Assembly: GCF_009905375.1 (NCBI RefSeq)
Contig: NC_133653.1
Span: 59,771,956 to 59,835,955, forward strand
Direction: 5' to 3'
Length of the DNA: 64,000 bases
Source: Apium graveolens
Lineage: Eukaryota > Streptophyta > Magnoliopsida > Apiales > Apiaceae
A program made the position numbers and the translations under genes. The first letter of the stretch is position 1; each line of letters begins with the position of its first letter. Under the pieces are notes generated by a model. That model searched no databases. It had not been told where the DNA came from and saw nothing but the letters and a program-made list of their open reading frames with translations. Below are positions 9,929-21,021 of this stretch, piece by piece.

Positions 9929-11390
9929 CATTGCGACCTTATGTTTACAATTAAAGTCAGGACTATGAGAAGATCTTTAGCAATAGTGACACAGTGCCAC
10001 AAAGAGTATCGAGCTACTGTTGAGTTCTCAATGATCTTGCCTTCAACAAGTCCCTTTTAGGAAGGATTTAATGCAGTGGCGAATAACCTCAGCTCAACCA
10101 AAAGAAGGATTTGATTACATGTTGAACTAGGCAATGTGGGGGAGGCCGATTCATGTAGGTTGTTGTCTTCAAGTAAATGTCGAGTTTCAACAGTATTTGG
10201 CGCAAGCCTATATGATGTCAAAATCTTGACCAGTGTTAAAAAATGGCCTTTAAATCAACACTGTTTCGCATCGTCTGTTGTACGCTTCTCGTTTGACGCT
10301 GAAAGGAAAAAACGTATTTGTTATCAAACATTTTTTCACTCAGTGTTGCCAAGGCATTATTGTTATAATATCTTTCCATTATCAGACATTTTTTTTTATT
10401 GATGATCACAAGGTATGAAGACTCTTAGGGTACATGTTGGTTGAATGAAGAGGCATACCCAAGCATTAACTGATAAAGGATTACTATCATAGTCATCATT
10501 GCCTAGACAATCTTTAGAAAAACTAAAAATGCAAATTAATTTAAAAGCAGGAGGAATGCTTTTCAATGTAAGAAACTTTGATAATTTGTGTCGAGTTTTG
10601 CAACATTAAAAGTACGGGGTTGGACAGTATTTCGAGTTTTGAATGTATATTTATGCAATAACCACAAAATCACTGCTCAATTTGATGATGTTGTGAATGT
10701 GCATATTCAAAATGTTTATAGGAAAAAACTTTGTTCCTGCACCAATTTCTGAATTTTGATTAGTGTAGTATAGGTAGTGTAGAGTACATACTTTGTAAAT
10801 ACAGATATTAAAGGTCGGCAGTATATGCCTCATTTGGCCAGTGTCTGACAACTCTACGCCTCTGTATACCCATTGAAAAATTGTAATAGGTACACATTAT
10901 AATTTTTTTATCTTTTTCAACTTTGGCACACAAAGATAGAATGTAGTAGAGAAGAAAGAAGTGATGAACATCAGTCCCCGAGCTTAAATAAAGTTTTGAT
11001 CCAGCATGAAACAATGTCAATAGTGAACTGAGAAGTAGACACGTACTACCTCAAATCATTAACGTGTTTACAGAGTGTGTGTTAACATCTGGCCTCCAAT
11101 TTATGTTTTCTTACTTAGGTGACTCTGTGCTTGCACAAATGTTATCGTATCTGCTGTGTCCTGCAATTTCCTGTCTCCTCAATTACAAAATTATTAGCCC
11201 ATGAATGTTGAAAACATATAGATCAAACTATTCACCAAACTAATTTACCCAAGAGAATCTACTAATCAAATTTTGACGACTCTGACAATACAGCTGTTTC
11301 TCTCTGCTGCATGTAAAAGACATGCATTAGGTAAACAATATATGAATCATATATTATGTAATTATCTTTATAATCTAATTAATTCCCATC
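9929..11390. other. Intergenic region upstream of the proline-rich protein gene
   Basis: About 1.46 kb without a recognisable gene. Short open frames (for example 10136-10402) have no family motifs and unremarkable composition. The proximal part presumably includes the promoter of the downstream gene. Confidence 0.6.
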
Positions 11391-11398
11391 TATAAATA
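11391..11398 (+). promoter_or_regulatory. TATA box of the hybrid proline-rich protein gene
   Basis: TATAAATA lies about 100 bp before the ATG at 11492, a normal distance for a plant core promoter with a leader of about 60-70 nt. No other candidate TATA box lies as close. Confidence 0.65.
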
Positions 11399-11491
11399 AG
11401 TTAACTAGATGTTTCGCCTAGCTATTTCATCTTCAAGATCAATCACTTTGAGTTGAGGGTAGAAGAGTAAGGGATTGCCATATTATTGGAA

Positions 11492-12259
11492 ATGGCCATG
11501 TTATACACTTTATCCCCATCCACTCTCCTTCTCATCAAATTGGTATTTTTCTACTTTACTTTAGTCATTAGCTGTAACTCAGAGCCATGTCCACCTACAC
11601 TACCAGGTACAGCAACTATACCAGGCATACCAATGCAACCGGGAACACCATCACTTCAGTTTCCACCCTTTCTACCTGTAACACCAACACTTAACTTCCC
11701 GCCTTTTTTACCTGTAACACCACCCTCTTTACCAGAAACACCAACAGTTAATTTTCCGCCAATTTTACCTGTGACACCACCAACACTTAACTTTCCGCCA
11801 ATTTTACCGCCCTCTTTACCAGAGACACCAACACTTCCAGCTCCAATTTTACCTGTAACCCCGCCCTCTTTGCCCGAGACACCAACACTTCCAGCTCCAG
11901 TTTTACCTGAAACACCAATACCGAATCAACAAGCCCCACCAGCTAATTCATTTCCCCCAATACTACCAGGATCAACAACACCAAGACAAGATAACAAGAA
12001 CGCATGCCCTAAAGATGTTTTGAAATTAGGAGTTTGCGGAGACGTGCTTGGCAGATCATTGGGAAACACCTTTGGAAGCCCCCCGAGGATGCCATGCTGC
12101 AAAATCATGGAGGGGCTTTTAGATTTTGAGGCTGCAGTTTGTCTTTGCAGTGCATTGAGAGCTAATGTACTGGGGACTGTCTTTGACTTTCCTATTGCCA
12201 TAAACAATGCCTTTAATAACTGCCAAAAGGACCTTCCTTCTGGTTTTCAATGCGATTAA
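11492..12259 (+). CDS. Hybrid proline-rich protein (HyPRP, 8-cysteine motif)
   Basis: A single-exon gene of 255 codons. The first plausible start is the ATG at 11492 (MAMLYTLSPSTLLL); the frame is open two codons earlier but without ATG. Residues 1 to about 28 form a hydrophobic signal peptide, so the product is secreted. Residues about 30-165 are Pro/Thr/Leu-rich, with repeats of the type LPVTPPSLPETPTL and NFPPILP. The C-terminal 85 residues are the eight-cysteine motif of the LTP/2S-albumin fold, with C, C, CC, CLC, C, C in the right order (CPKDVLKLGVC, PCCKIMEGLLDFEAAVCLC, NCQKDLPSGFQC). HyPRPs are cell-wall or membrane-associated proteins tied to development and stress; the partner and exact role cannot be read here. 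Nothing in the frame is broken, unlike most of the window. Confidence 0.92.
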   Translation: MAMLYTLSPSTLLLIKLVFFYFTLVISCNSEPCPPTLPGTATIPGIPMQPGTPSLQFPPFLPVTPTLNFPPFLPVTPPSLPETPTVNFPPILPVTPPTLNFPPILPPSLPETPTLPAPILPVTPPSLPETPTLPAPVLPETPIPNQQAPPANSFPPILPGSTTPRQDNKNACPKDVLKLGVCGDVLGRSLGNTFGSPPRMPCCKIMEGLLDFEAAVCLCSALRANVLGTVFDFPIAINNAFNNCQKDLPSGFQCD

Positions 12260-12873
12260 ATCAATCACCATTTTGTTAATTCTGTGAGACATGATTCAAT
12301 CCGTTTTCATAATAATATTGTTTAGTTAGTAAGATTATTATATTTATCGAATATTATTTGCAGTTTGTCGTCTATGATATCGTATCTTTGTTTTGTCCGT
12401 TTGGTCTTATATCCTGTATTCCTTTTTGTCAATGAAATTCCAACAAGTTTGTACTTGTAACTGGACTAATAGTCTAACACACATGATTAGAAGATAACCA
12501 CGTTCAAGCGAAGACCACGTACACTAATTTCAAGCCTAAGTATCAAAATTTCAAGATCTAACATCTTTTCAGTCGAATGATATTAGATATTTCCAAACAT
12601 TGAGGAACAAATGGTGAAGAAATGGCCAAAACTTCTTAAAATTGAAATATTGTGGTAGAATGGGCATTGTTTCTATTTGAGTTTTGGCTTTTAATAATTC
12701 ATCTCAAGTGATATTAGTTAATAGTTGTTTCCGCTGGTGAAACAATGCAACCTACAGCTCTACAAGTTGTTTTGCGTAGTATTAAGAGAAAAATGGTTAA
12801 TTATTTCTAATTTCAAAAATTGAAAAAAACATACATATTTACTTAACTTACGTCAATTCAAAATATTTTTAAT
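12260..12873. other. 3' flank of the HyPRP gene
   Basis: Non-coding AT-rich sequence that includes the gene's 3' UTR; CAATGAAATT near 12431 could serve as a weak polyadenylation signal. The last nine bases (12865-12873, ATTTTTAAT) match at eight of nine positions the sequence at the far side of the Mutator-like element. Confidence 0.5.
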
Positions 12874-12995
12874 GGTTCTTGTTCCCTGTTCTGACAACTA
12901 TGTGTCAGGGAATATTTATCTAACATATTATTTATTGGCCATTGGATCGTTGATCCAACGATTAGGATTTAAAAAAAAACTCCCCTTTCCGCGCA
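12874..12995 (+). repeat. Left terminal inverted repeat of MULE-1
   Basis: About 120 bp that align, with small indels, to the reverse complement of 31806-31915. The left copy has an extra GTTGATCCAACGAT-like palindromic stretch near 12948-12962. Confidence 0.8.
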
Positions 12996-13087
12996 TAATA
13001 TCGCGCATAATACCCGTGGAAAGAAGAGCTTCCGTGTATATTATGCGCGGAACGGCTGCCCATTCCGCGGATATTAAGCGCGGAAGG
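12988..13087. repeat. GCGCGGAA-type subterminal palindromes of MULE-1
   Basis: TTCCGCGCATAATA (12988), TCGCGCATAATA (13001), TATTATGCGCGGAA (13038) and ATATTAAGCGCGGAA (13071) alternate in orientation. Counterparts are at the right end: TTCCGCGCGTATTAAG (31610) and TATTAAGCGCGGAA (31809). Such subterminal motifs are common transposase-binding sites in DNA transposons; binding here is an inference. Confidence 0.7.
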
Positions 13088-13257
13088 ACTATACTTGTAG
13101 TTAAAATCCTAAAACGATCACATTTTCATTTTTGTGCCACTTTTTGTCAAATTGGAGAGCAAATTTAGAGGATTTATTACTTTTTTCATCCATACTCACT
13201 AATTTCCATTTGGTAAGCTAAATTTCTTACTTTTTTCTTGTTTTCATTAAGAATAAG

Positions 13258-15315
13258 GTGTTTTCTAGTTTTGAAGGTAGAAAAACTTTGAAAAGAAGTG
13301 ATAAAGTGATTCATAATGTTGTAAATAATGAATTTGTTGATGTTAGTGGTAGTTGCTTGCGTAATGATAACGTAGATTATGTTAATCTTGTTGATAATTG
13401 TGTTGAAAATGTTTTTGTTAGTAAACATAGGTTTGAAAATGAAGATTCGCATGAAAATAGTGAGTTTATGCATGATAATAGTGTGACAAGGGATAAGAGT
13501 GTCGTTGGAGAAGAAGATATTGTAATTGCTTTCTTGAGTCAAAATTTCCCTAATGTAGTAGCCGCGGAGAATGTAATTAGGGATCACGGTTTGAAAAATG
13601 GGTTTGCAATTAAGATCCAGAATACACAAAGGCGTTTGGACAAATCAATATATGCCCGTACATATGTTTGTAATTTTGGTGGGAGAAAACTGTGATAAAG
13701 AACCCATAGAGGATGAAAAAATTTTGATCGGAATTATCTGTAGTACGAAGAATAAAAAGCCTAGAGATAAACTTCCTAGAAGTGGATGTAAATTTAGGTT
13801 TTATATGATTAATAGGCGAAAAACAAGTCACTGTGAGATAATGTCCTTGGAGTTAAATCACAATCACGATGTTGTGTCGCTATCTAAGATGAGTTTGGTT
13901 AAAAGGGAGCGACATGTAAACGCCGCCCAAAAGAATTTAATTAAGAGTTTCCATATTTCGGGTATCACACTTAGACAATAAATGAATATATTTGGAAAAA
14001 TGCACGGAGGAGAGGAGCAAGTAGAGTTTCATGCCCAACATTTGAGAAATGGCGTCCGTGATTTTAGAAAGGATAATTTGGGTGTGAATGATACTCAAGC
14101 GGGATTGGATTTATTACATCGGTTAGAAGAGGAAAGTGGAGAAAAGTTTTTTTATTCGGGCTCTAATTGATAGAGAAGGAAGATTGAAGTGCCTTTTACG
14201 GGTTGACCCTCGGTCGTTGTTGGCCTACAAAAATTTTGGTGATGTGGTTGTGTTCGATACAACATATCGAACAAATAGGTATGTTATGTCGTTTGTGCCT
14301 TTCACCGGAGTGAATCATCACTATCAATCGGTTCTTTTTGAATTTCCACTAATGTGTGATGAATTGAAGACTACAATTTAGTGGGTTTTGGGTACTTGGT
14401 TAGAGGCCGTTGAAGGAATATCACCCTTGGCTATTATCACCAATCTAGATCAAGCCATGTCGGGGGCAATTCAATCTCAACTACCGAACACGACACATTT
14501 GTTGTGTTCGTGGCACATTAGTAATAAATTTATGGAGAAGCTCTCAATCTACTATGCAAATAAAGAATTTAAAGGTGACCTGAACAATTGCATATATCAC
14601 TCGTTGACCAAAGAAATTTCTGGGGATAAGTGGAAAGCATTGATCTTGAAATACAAGTTGGAAGATAATACATGGTTGAAAGACTTGTATAATTGGAAGT
14701 ATATGTGGATCGATACTTATACACGTAACATTTTTCCGCGTGTCAAAAGACAACATCGAGAAGTAAATGAATGAATGCCTTTTTTGATGCTTATGTAGGG
14801 TCTTGCACAAGGTTGAAAGAATTTGTTGAGGGTGCACACAAAGGCTTTTGAAAGGAAATTCATGCGTGAGAAAGAAGAGGATTATAATACACGTCACAAA
14901 ATTCGTTGCATGCAAATAAAGATCGCCTTAGAGCATCATGCCGCTTCCATTTATACCAAAGAGATGTTTAAAAGATTTCAAGACCAATTGGTTGAGGCCG
15001 CAAATTACTTTGTGGAGAAGGATAAAGATCGTTTCTTAGAAGATGTGGATGATACATGCTACAAATATTATCGACCATTAATGCTTGAGTCTAATAGAAC
15101 CACTTACCTTGTTACCTTCAACATGTTGTCATTGAGGGGTTCTTGTATATGTAGAATGTTTGAGCATTCGGGCTTGTCGTGTCGTCATATTATTACCGCG
15201 TTGAAAAAGAGGCGTGTGACCGAATTATCGTAATATTTTGTGAAGCGGAGGTGGACTAGGGATGCCAATAGATTTGATGGTATGTTGCCATATCACATGC
15301 CCGGAGATGATGCCC
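13258..15315 (+). pseudogene. FAR1-type MULE transposase, part 1 (zinc finger, MULE core, SWIM)
   Basis: Frames along the plus strand encode a FAR1/FHY3-class transposase. In order they show an Asn-rich N-terminus, a FAR1 DNA-binding finger (RTYVCNFGG, SGCKFRFYM, SHCEIMSLELNHNHDV; about 13650-13875), the MULE catalytic region (VVVFDTTYRTNRY near 14245, ITNLDQAMSGAI near 14437, LCSWHISNKFM near 14500), and a SWIM zinc finger (CICRMFEHSGLSCRHI, about 15145-15190). The frame shifts near 13690, 14150 and 14770, with stops at 13979-13981 and 14379-14381. The open stretch starts without ATG; the first in-frame ATG is at 13468. A Copia LTR interrupts it at 15316. It would cut and move MULE-1; it is broken and inactive. 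Confidence 0.85.
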
Positions 15316-15424
15316 TGTTAGTGTTTGTGCCCTAGAGACAACACTATGATGTTTTAGTTTAAGACATTAGGATTATTAATATTTATGTTCTATCGATTAT
15401 TCTCTTTATAATTTATTAATTCTT
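15316..15424 (+). repeat. Truncated 5' LTR of Copia B
   Basis: Nearly identical to 17282-17390. The match stops at ATTAATTCTT, after which the left copy runs into pol (GAGGGAGAGC) and the right copy continues as LTR (AATTTACTG). Confidence 0.9.
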
Positions 15425-17270
15425 GAGGGAGAGCTACTTTCTAAGAAAATCAGTAGGAGGACAATACATCTCGATGAAGATCGAGAACCACATGATAATA
15501 TTGAACCAGAGTTGGAATAAGATCAGGATGTACATCAAAATGTTAAAAGTAATCATGTTCAGGAAACACAGGTTGTTCATAGATCTAGTAGGATTCACCA
15601 TGAGCCCGGGAGAAATTATGGATTTCTTTTGACTCAAGATGGTGATGTGATGCTTACGGATAATGATAAGCCTCTCACCTACCAAGATGCTATGAACAGT
15701 CCAGACTCCGAGAGATGGCTGGAGGTCATGAAATCTGAGATGGAATCCATGTATCAAAATAAAGTATTAACTTTAGTTGATCCACTCGAAAGGGTAAAAC
15801 CTCTAGGGCGTAAGTGGGTTTTAAAAGAAGACCAACATGAATAGTAAAGTACAGACCTATAAGGTGCGACTAGTGGCAAAAGGTTTCAAACAAATTCATG
15901 GTATAGACTATGATGAGACTTTTTCACCAGTTGTTATGGTCAAGTCCATCAGGATTTTGCTAGCAATAGTTGCTTACTTTGACTATGAGATTTGGCAAAT
16001 GGATGTCAAAACCGCTTTCTTATATGAGAGCCTTGAAGAGGACGTATAGATGATACAACCTGAGGGTTTTGTCGATCCAAAGTTTGCTAAGATAGTTTGT
16101 AAGTTGCTTCTATCTATTATAGATTGAAGCAAGCCTCAAGGAGAATGACTATTCATTTTGATGAAACGATCAAAGAGTTTGGCTTTATTCAAAATGAAGA
16201 TGAACTATGTGTTTACAAGAAGATTAGTGGGAGTCATGTGACATTCCTAGTATTATATGTAGATGACATATAACAAATAAGGAATGACATACTTTCTCTA
16301 CAGGCTATTAAGACTTGGTTGAGAAATAATTTCTCGGTGAAATACTTAGGCGATGTTATCTATATATTAGGGATCAAGATCTATATAGATAGATTGAAAA
16401 GATTAATCGACCTAGTCGGAGTAAATATATTGATAAAATATTGCATCATTTTAGGATGCAGGAGATAAAGAAAGGATATGTTTCGAAAATACTTAGGCGA
16501 TGATATCTATATATTAGGGATCAAGATCTATAGAGATAGATTGAAAAGATTAATCGACCTAGTCGGAGTACATACATTGATAAAATATTGCATCATTTTA
16601 GGAAACAGGAGATAAAGAAAGGATATATTTCGATATCTCATGGGATAGTGATCTCAAAAGATAATTGCCCCCTAAATCATTAAATGATAAGGGCCATTTG
16701 AGAAATCTCCATATGCTTTAGCAATTGGATTTATAATATGTACAATGATATATATTTATCCTGATATTTTGTATGCTTTGAGCATGACGAGCAGATACCA
16801 GTCTAATCCAGGTGAGGGTCATTGGATAGTTTTCAAGAATATTCTTAAGTACTTAAAGAGAACTAAAGATTTATTTTTGGTGTATGGAGAAAATAGGGAA
16901 CTGGTTGTAAAGGGTTACACTGATACTAGTTTCTGAACCTAATTTATGGATAGACAAGGATGATTATGTGTCTACGTCTGGTTTGTGTTTTATCTAAATA
17001 TAATTGATGTTAGCTTGAATAGTTTATAGCAAGAACATTAATGATTCTATGGAAGCTGAATATATTGATATTTTTTGAAACAGCCATGGAGACTGTTTAG
17101 GCATGTCCTTAGACAATATCGCCTTATTAATGAGATTAATGATTAAGGATATATAAATGTAAAGTGCATAGTAATGATAGTGTTGCAGACACAAGGCTTT
17201 GTCGCAGCAGAAGTACGATGGTCATACTAGTTCCACGATTATTAGATACATGGGTGATTGGCTTTAGTGC
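15425..17270 (+). pseudogene. Copia B pol remnant (reverse transcriptase, RNase H traces)
   Basis: Pieces of Copia RT are recognisable: FLLTQDGDVMLTDNDKPLTY, ERWLEVMKSEMESMY, VRLVAKGFKQIHGIDYDE, IWQMDVKTAFLYES, a YVDDI active site near 16256-16270 followed by a stop, and TSRYQSNPGEGHWIVFKNIL near 16790. Numerous stops and shifts break it. The stretch 16341-16634 is a tandem duplication of 147 bp. RNase H is barely traceable after 16900. Confidence 0.8.
16341..16634 (+). repeat. 147-bp direct duplication inside Copia B RT
   Basis: AATACTTAGGCGATG...GGATATGTTTCGA at 16341-16487 is repeated at 16488-16634 with a few substitutions. The period of 147 is exactly 49 codons. Confidence 0.9.
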
Positions 17271-17281
17271 GAGTGGGAGAT

Positions 17282-18836
17282 TGTTAGTGTTTGTGCCCTA
17301 GAGACAACACTATGATGTTTTAGTTTAAGACATTAGGATTATTAATGTTTATGTTCTATCGATTATTCTCTTTATAATTTATTAATTCTTAATTTACTGT
17401 GATATAAATGTTGGATTAATAAATGTCCTTGGAATATGATATGTAATTCTATATCTCTAAGTACGTGACTTAGAAATGAGATTATGAGAATAGTATCAAT
17501 ATTCCTAAAGGTCCCTAGTCGAGTACTATTATTAAGGGACAATAATAATGCATTAAGACTGGTGTGTTTGTTGACTGATGATCACATCTCATTGATCATA
17601 GGTATAATGATACTAAAGTCAAAAACACAGGCAGATGTATATGTACATAGTACTAGACAGACCCAGTGTGAGATTCTATATGTCTGTTGTGTCATAAGTA
17701 ATTATCACAGTGATAATGATGTAATGGTCCTTAGACCTGAAGTCATTATATTTCTATATGAGAATTAATATATATTGATTCCATTAAAAGTTATCCTTGA
17801 CCTGGTAATGATAAAAGTGGACATTGGGTATATTATGAATCGTATGAGAAATATAAATGATCTAGATGGGATTTAACCCTCCTATTTTAGGAGTGATATT
17901 ATTGGCCTCTTGTGTGAGCTAGACTATGAAATGCGTGGTCACGCTCAAATGTTGATATGATATGATAGTCTACTCATTGATCAAGGAAACTTGGATTAAA
18001 CTATGATGAGGATGACACATTACATGCCTCTAGTTTAATCTATAATATTTGGTGAAAGAGATTATATTACATTGTACATTATTCACAAAAGTTTTAATCG
18101 ATCACCGATTCAATTATTATTACTTGGGTAACAATGTGTATTACTAGATGTCGCTCATTATTTACGATTTTAAATTAGATTTAAAATTCGTTGTCAACGT
18201 AATAATAACCTATAGGGTCACACACTAAGAATGCTTGAAGGATTATTTAATTTAAATTAGATTTAAATTATATTAAAGTAATTCAAATTATTTATGATAT
18301 TAATTAAGTATGACTTAATTAATTAGATAAATATTGATATTCGAATTTACTAATTTTAATTATGAAATTTATTTGTTAAATAATTAAGTGAGACTTAATT
18401 ATAATACAAATAGGAATTTCGAATTAATAATAACTCCTAATTAGTTAAGATTTATAATTCATTTTTCTACTCTTTATATAATATCTTGTGTGTGGTTGAT
18501 TTTACAAGCAAGACTTTTACTAAAACCCTAGCCACCAAGAGTGAAGATGGAGAGAGAAAGAAGAAATGGGTTTGTGCTAGTACATATCCAATCCTTGAGT
18601 TCAAGTATTCGTGTGGATACCGATAGAGCGTAGATCGCGAGAGCGGGATGCGTGGTGATTGAACAATTTTTGGATCTCCATTAGTCAACCAATTGGTAAA
18701 ACTTCTTAAGGTAAATAATCTGATCTACGAATTAAATATATGTTTTTCGCATGGATCCTGCGGTGGGTTTCAAAAATTCTAATTTTTACGTTTTTAATTA
18801 CTGTTTCCGTTGCATTTATGTGCTCGAAACCCTTTA
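17282..18836 (+). repeat. 3' LTR of Copia B
   Basis: Starts TGTTAGTGTTTGTG right after a polypurine tract (GCGAGTGGGAGAT, 17269-17281). It ends near 18836 (CTCGAAACCCTTTA), after which MULE transposase sequence resumes. The right end lacks a clean terminal CA. Confidence 0.75.
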
Positions 18837-19359
18837 GCCCCATCCCATAATTTGACTCCAATGGAAAGATTTAATCACATGACTTTGCTCAAAATGGGGT
18901 TTAGTCATAGTTGCATGGTATCGAACGAAACGTTATGAGTATGCAGTGAGAGTTATTAATCGAGAGACCGAAATCATTGAGAAAATGCCCGTTGATGAGG
19001 TGGAACGTGTTGAAAGTGAATTTGATACCAAAATAACTTAATAAAGTGGAGAGAAGTTGCATGAAACTATTCTTGACCATGTTGTTCCATGCAATGTCTG
19101 AGTACCACTGCATATAGCCTGTGTCATCAACTGAGTCTGGCTACTGAGCCACTACAACCACCGCGTGATGGCTAAAACGGATCCACACACCAATCTCAGC
19201 AAACCATACACCCCGCCAGTCATAGGGATTGAACGGAATCATAGGCTTCCTATACTTTCTCATGTTAACCAGTTACAGTGGGATACCCTATCTCAACCCG
19301 AACTGTCTCATCACCCTATCAGAATGCTGATACTCAACAACATCATAACATAGCACTAC
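18837..19359 (+). pseudogene. FAR1-type MULE transposase, part 2
   Basis: Between two Copia elements the plus strand resumes FAR1 C-terminal sequence: LTPMERFNHMTLLKMGFSHS, then after a one-base shift YEYAVRVINRETEIIEKM, and later SPYQNADTQQHHNIALL running into the next insertion. The first segment follows the GDDAL end of part 1, so the Copia between them (15316-18836) split one gene. Several stops interrupt it. Confidence 0.7.
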
Positions 19360-21008
19360 TGAAAGAGATATGTCCTAAGTCCAATCATGTATGAGGATTT
19401 AGGAATAACTTTTATGTAATCTGTTTTGATTTCATTGATATTAATAAAAGACTTGTTTTGTTTTTTATTGCGGGCTCTATCTATTTTAAGTGTTTAAATA
19501 AGATATACCACAGTTTAGAGTAAAGCTTTTTATGGATTGTGATGAGATCATAATAATGAGACCTAAAAGATGATAACTCTAAACTTAAATAGTTCATGAT
19601 CGTAGGATTACTAACTGGTAATTAATAATCCGCAAAGATCGGTACATACTATGTTTGCTTCATTATGAAGGATGTCTGTTCTCATAGACATTTGTGTGGT
19701 GACACTATAGCTAGTATGTAGGTGCTTATTATAGAATAAGTTCACTAAACATGACTCACACAGCTGAACAACTAATGGAGTTCACTCACGTGTCAGCAGT
19801 TGTTCACATAGTGATAGTTGTACAAGTATGGCCATCATAGTCATCTTGTGTACACTGAACTATGCTTTGGTTTAGTTCTTAGTCTCCAGGGACAATTATA
19901 AGGGTTCTACTGCGTATAGGAATTTGTACACGAAGATAGTGTATGATCAATAGAGGATCTACCCCTTCCAGTGAAGGAAGAGAATGTTCAATGCTAATCC
20001 ACTTATGCTAGTTCAGGAATCTCTGGCCAGAGTGAATGAAATTAGAAAGGAGTTTCTAATTTACATTAAATAGAACTAAGCATAGTGAATGGGAAAGCAA
20101 GTGATTAAATAAGATAGGCTTGACACAAGTTCCATGCCTTATATTTAATCGTGACATTGCAGGGTAGAAGGAATTAATTGTACGGTAACTACTCACTGAA
20201 TAGGTTCTTGGTATTCTAAGCAGTGAATTCGTATTATCCGGATAGTCGCGATATGCTGAGAAGTATCCCTCACGATGTAGAATAAATATGATTAATTAAT
20301 TAATCATATTTAATGAATTAGAGAATTTATATAAATAATGATAAAATAGTTTTATTATTATTTATTTCTACTACCGGCTTAATATTGAACCTACAGGATC
20401 ACACCATAAAAGAGAATGATTTAATGGTGGAGAAATTAATTAATAATGGCTGATAATTATTTATTTATAAAATAAATAATTAATTGGAAATTTTAATAAT
20501 TGATTAAATGAGATTTAATTGATTATAAATTAATTAAGAAAAAGTTCTTAATATTATTAATTAAGAATTTAATTTTTTGAAATTAAATCAAGTGAGAGAA
20601 TTATTTCTAAAGTGTTTAGAAAAAGGATTAATAATTAAAAGGTGTTTTAATTATTAGTGAGAATAATAAAGGGTTAATAATAATTATATTTTATGGGAAA
20701 TTTTCAGCTGAAAATTTTGCCTATAAATATACTATTATAAACCCTATTTTTGCCTCAACCCAAAGATTTAAAAAAACCTAATTCTCTCCACCTCCTCCTC
20801 CTTTATCACATCGTTTTCTTGGTGGATACCGGTGGAGTGCTTCACACTTGAGGAGCAGCTGCTAAGGATCTCCGCCCGTTATTCTTGGATCGCTTTTAAA
20901 GGTTAGAAATCGATCCCTCGATTTTATTTATGATATGTATGCATATTATATGGATTTTATATGTGTAAAATTGTTTTACCATGCTTCCATGATAGATAAA
21001 ATCCTACA
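19360..21008 (+). repeat. 5' LTR of Copia C
   Basis: Starts TGAAAGAGATATGTCC and ends ATAAAATCCTACA. CTATAAATATACTATT near 20720-20736 is a possible TATA region preceding the R region. It is followed by a PBS at 21010. Confidence 0.9.
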
Positions 21009-21009
21009 A

Positions 21010-21021
21010 TGGTATCAGAGC
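21010..21021 (+). other. Primer-binding site of Copia C
   Basis: TGGTATCAGAGC, complementary to initiator methionine tRNA, lies one base after the 5' LTR. Confidence 0.95.

Larger units (their letters stand above)
15316..18836 (+). mobile_element. Copia element B, internally deleted
   Basis: The first 109 bp of an LTR (TGTTAGTGTTTGTGCCC..., 15316-15424) are joined directly to internal pol sequence. A full-length LTR copy starts at 17282 after a polypurine tract. The LTR remainder, PBS, gag, protease and integrase are missing. GCCC occurs at both junctions (15312-15315 and 18837-18840), compatible with a damaged 5-bp target duplication. It is inserted in the MULE-1 transposase between the SWIM finger and the C-terminus. 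Confidence 0.85.

Noticed and set aside
10136..10402. 88-codon open frame upstream of the HyPRP gene
   Set aside because: No ATG in good context, no motif, and composition typical of random AT-rich intergenic sequence.
11486..11491. Two extra N-terminal codons of the HyPRP
   Set aside because: They would require a TTG start. The ATG at 11492 is the first valid start and gives a standard signal peptide.
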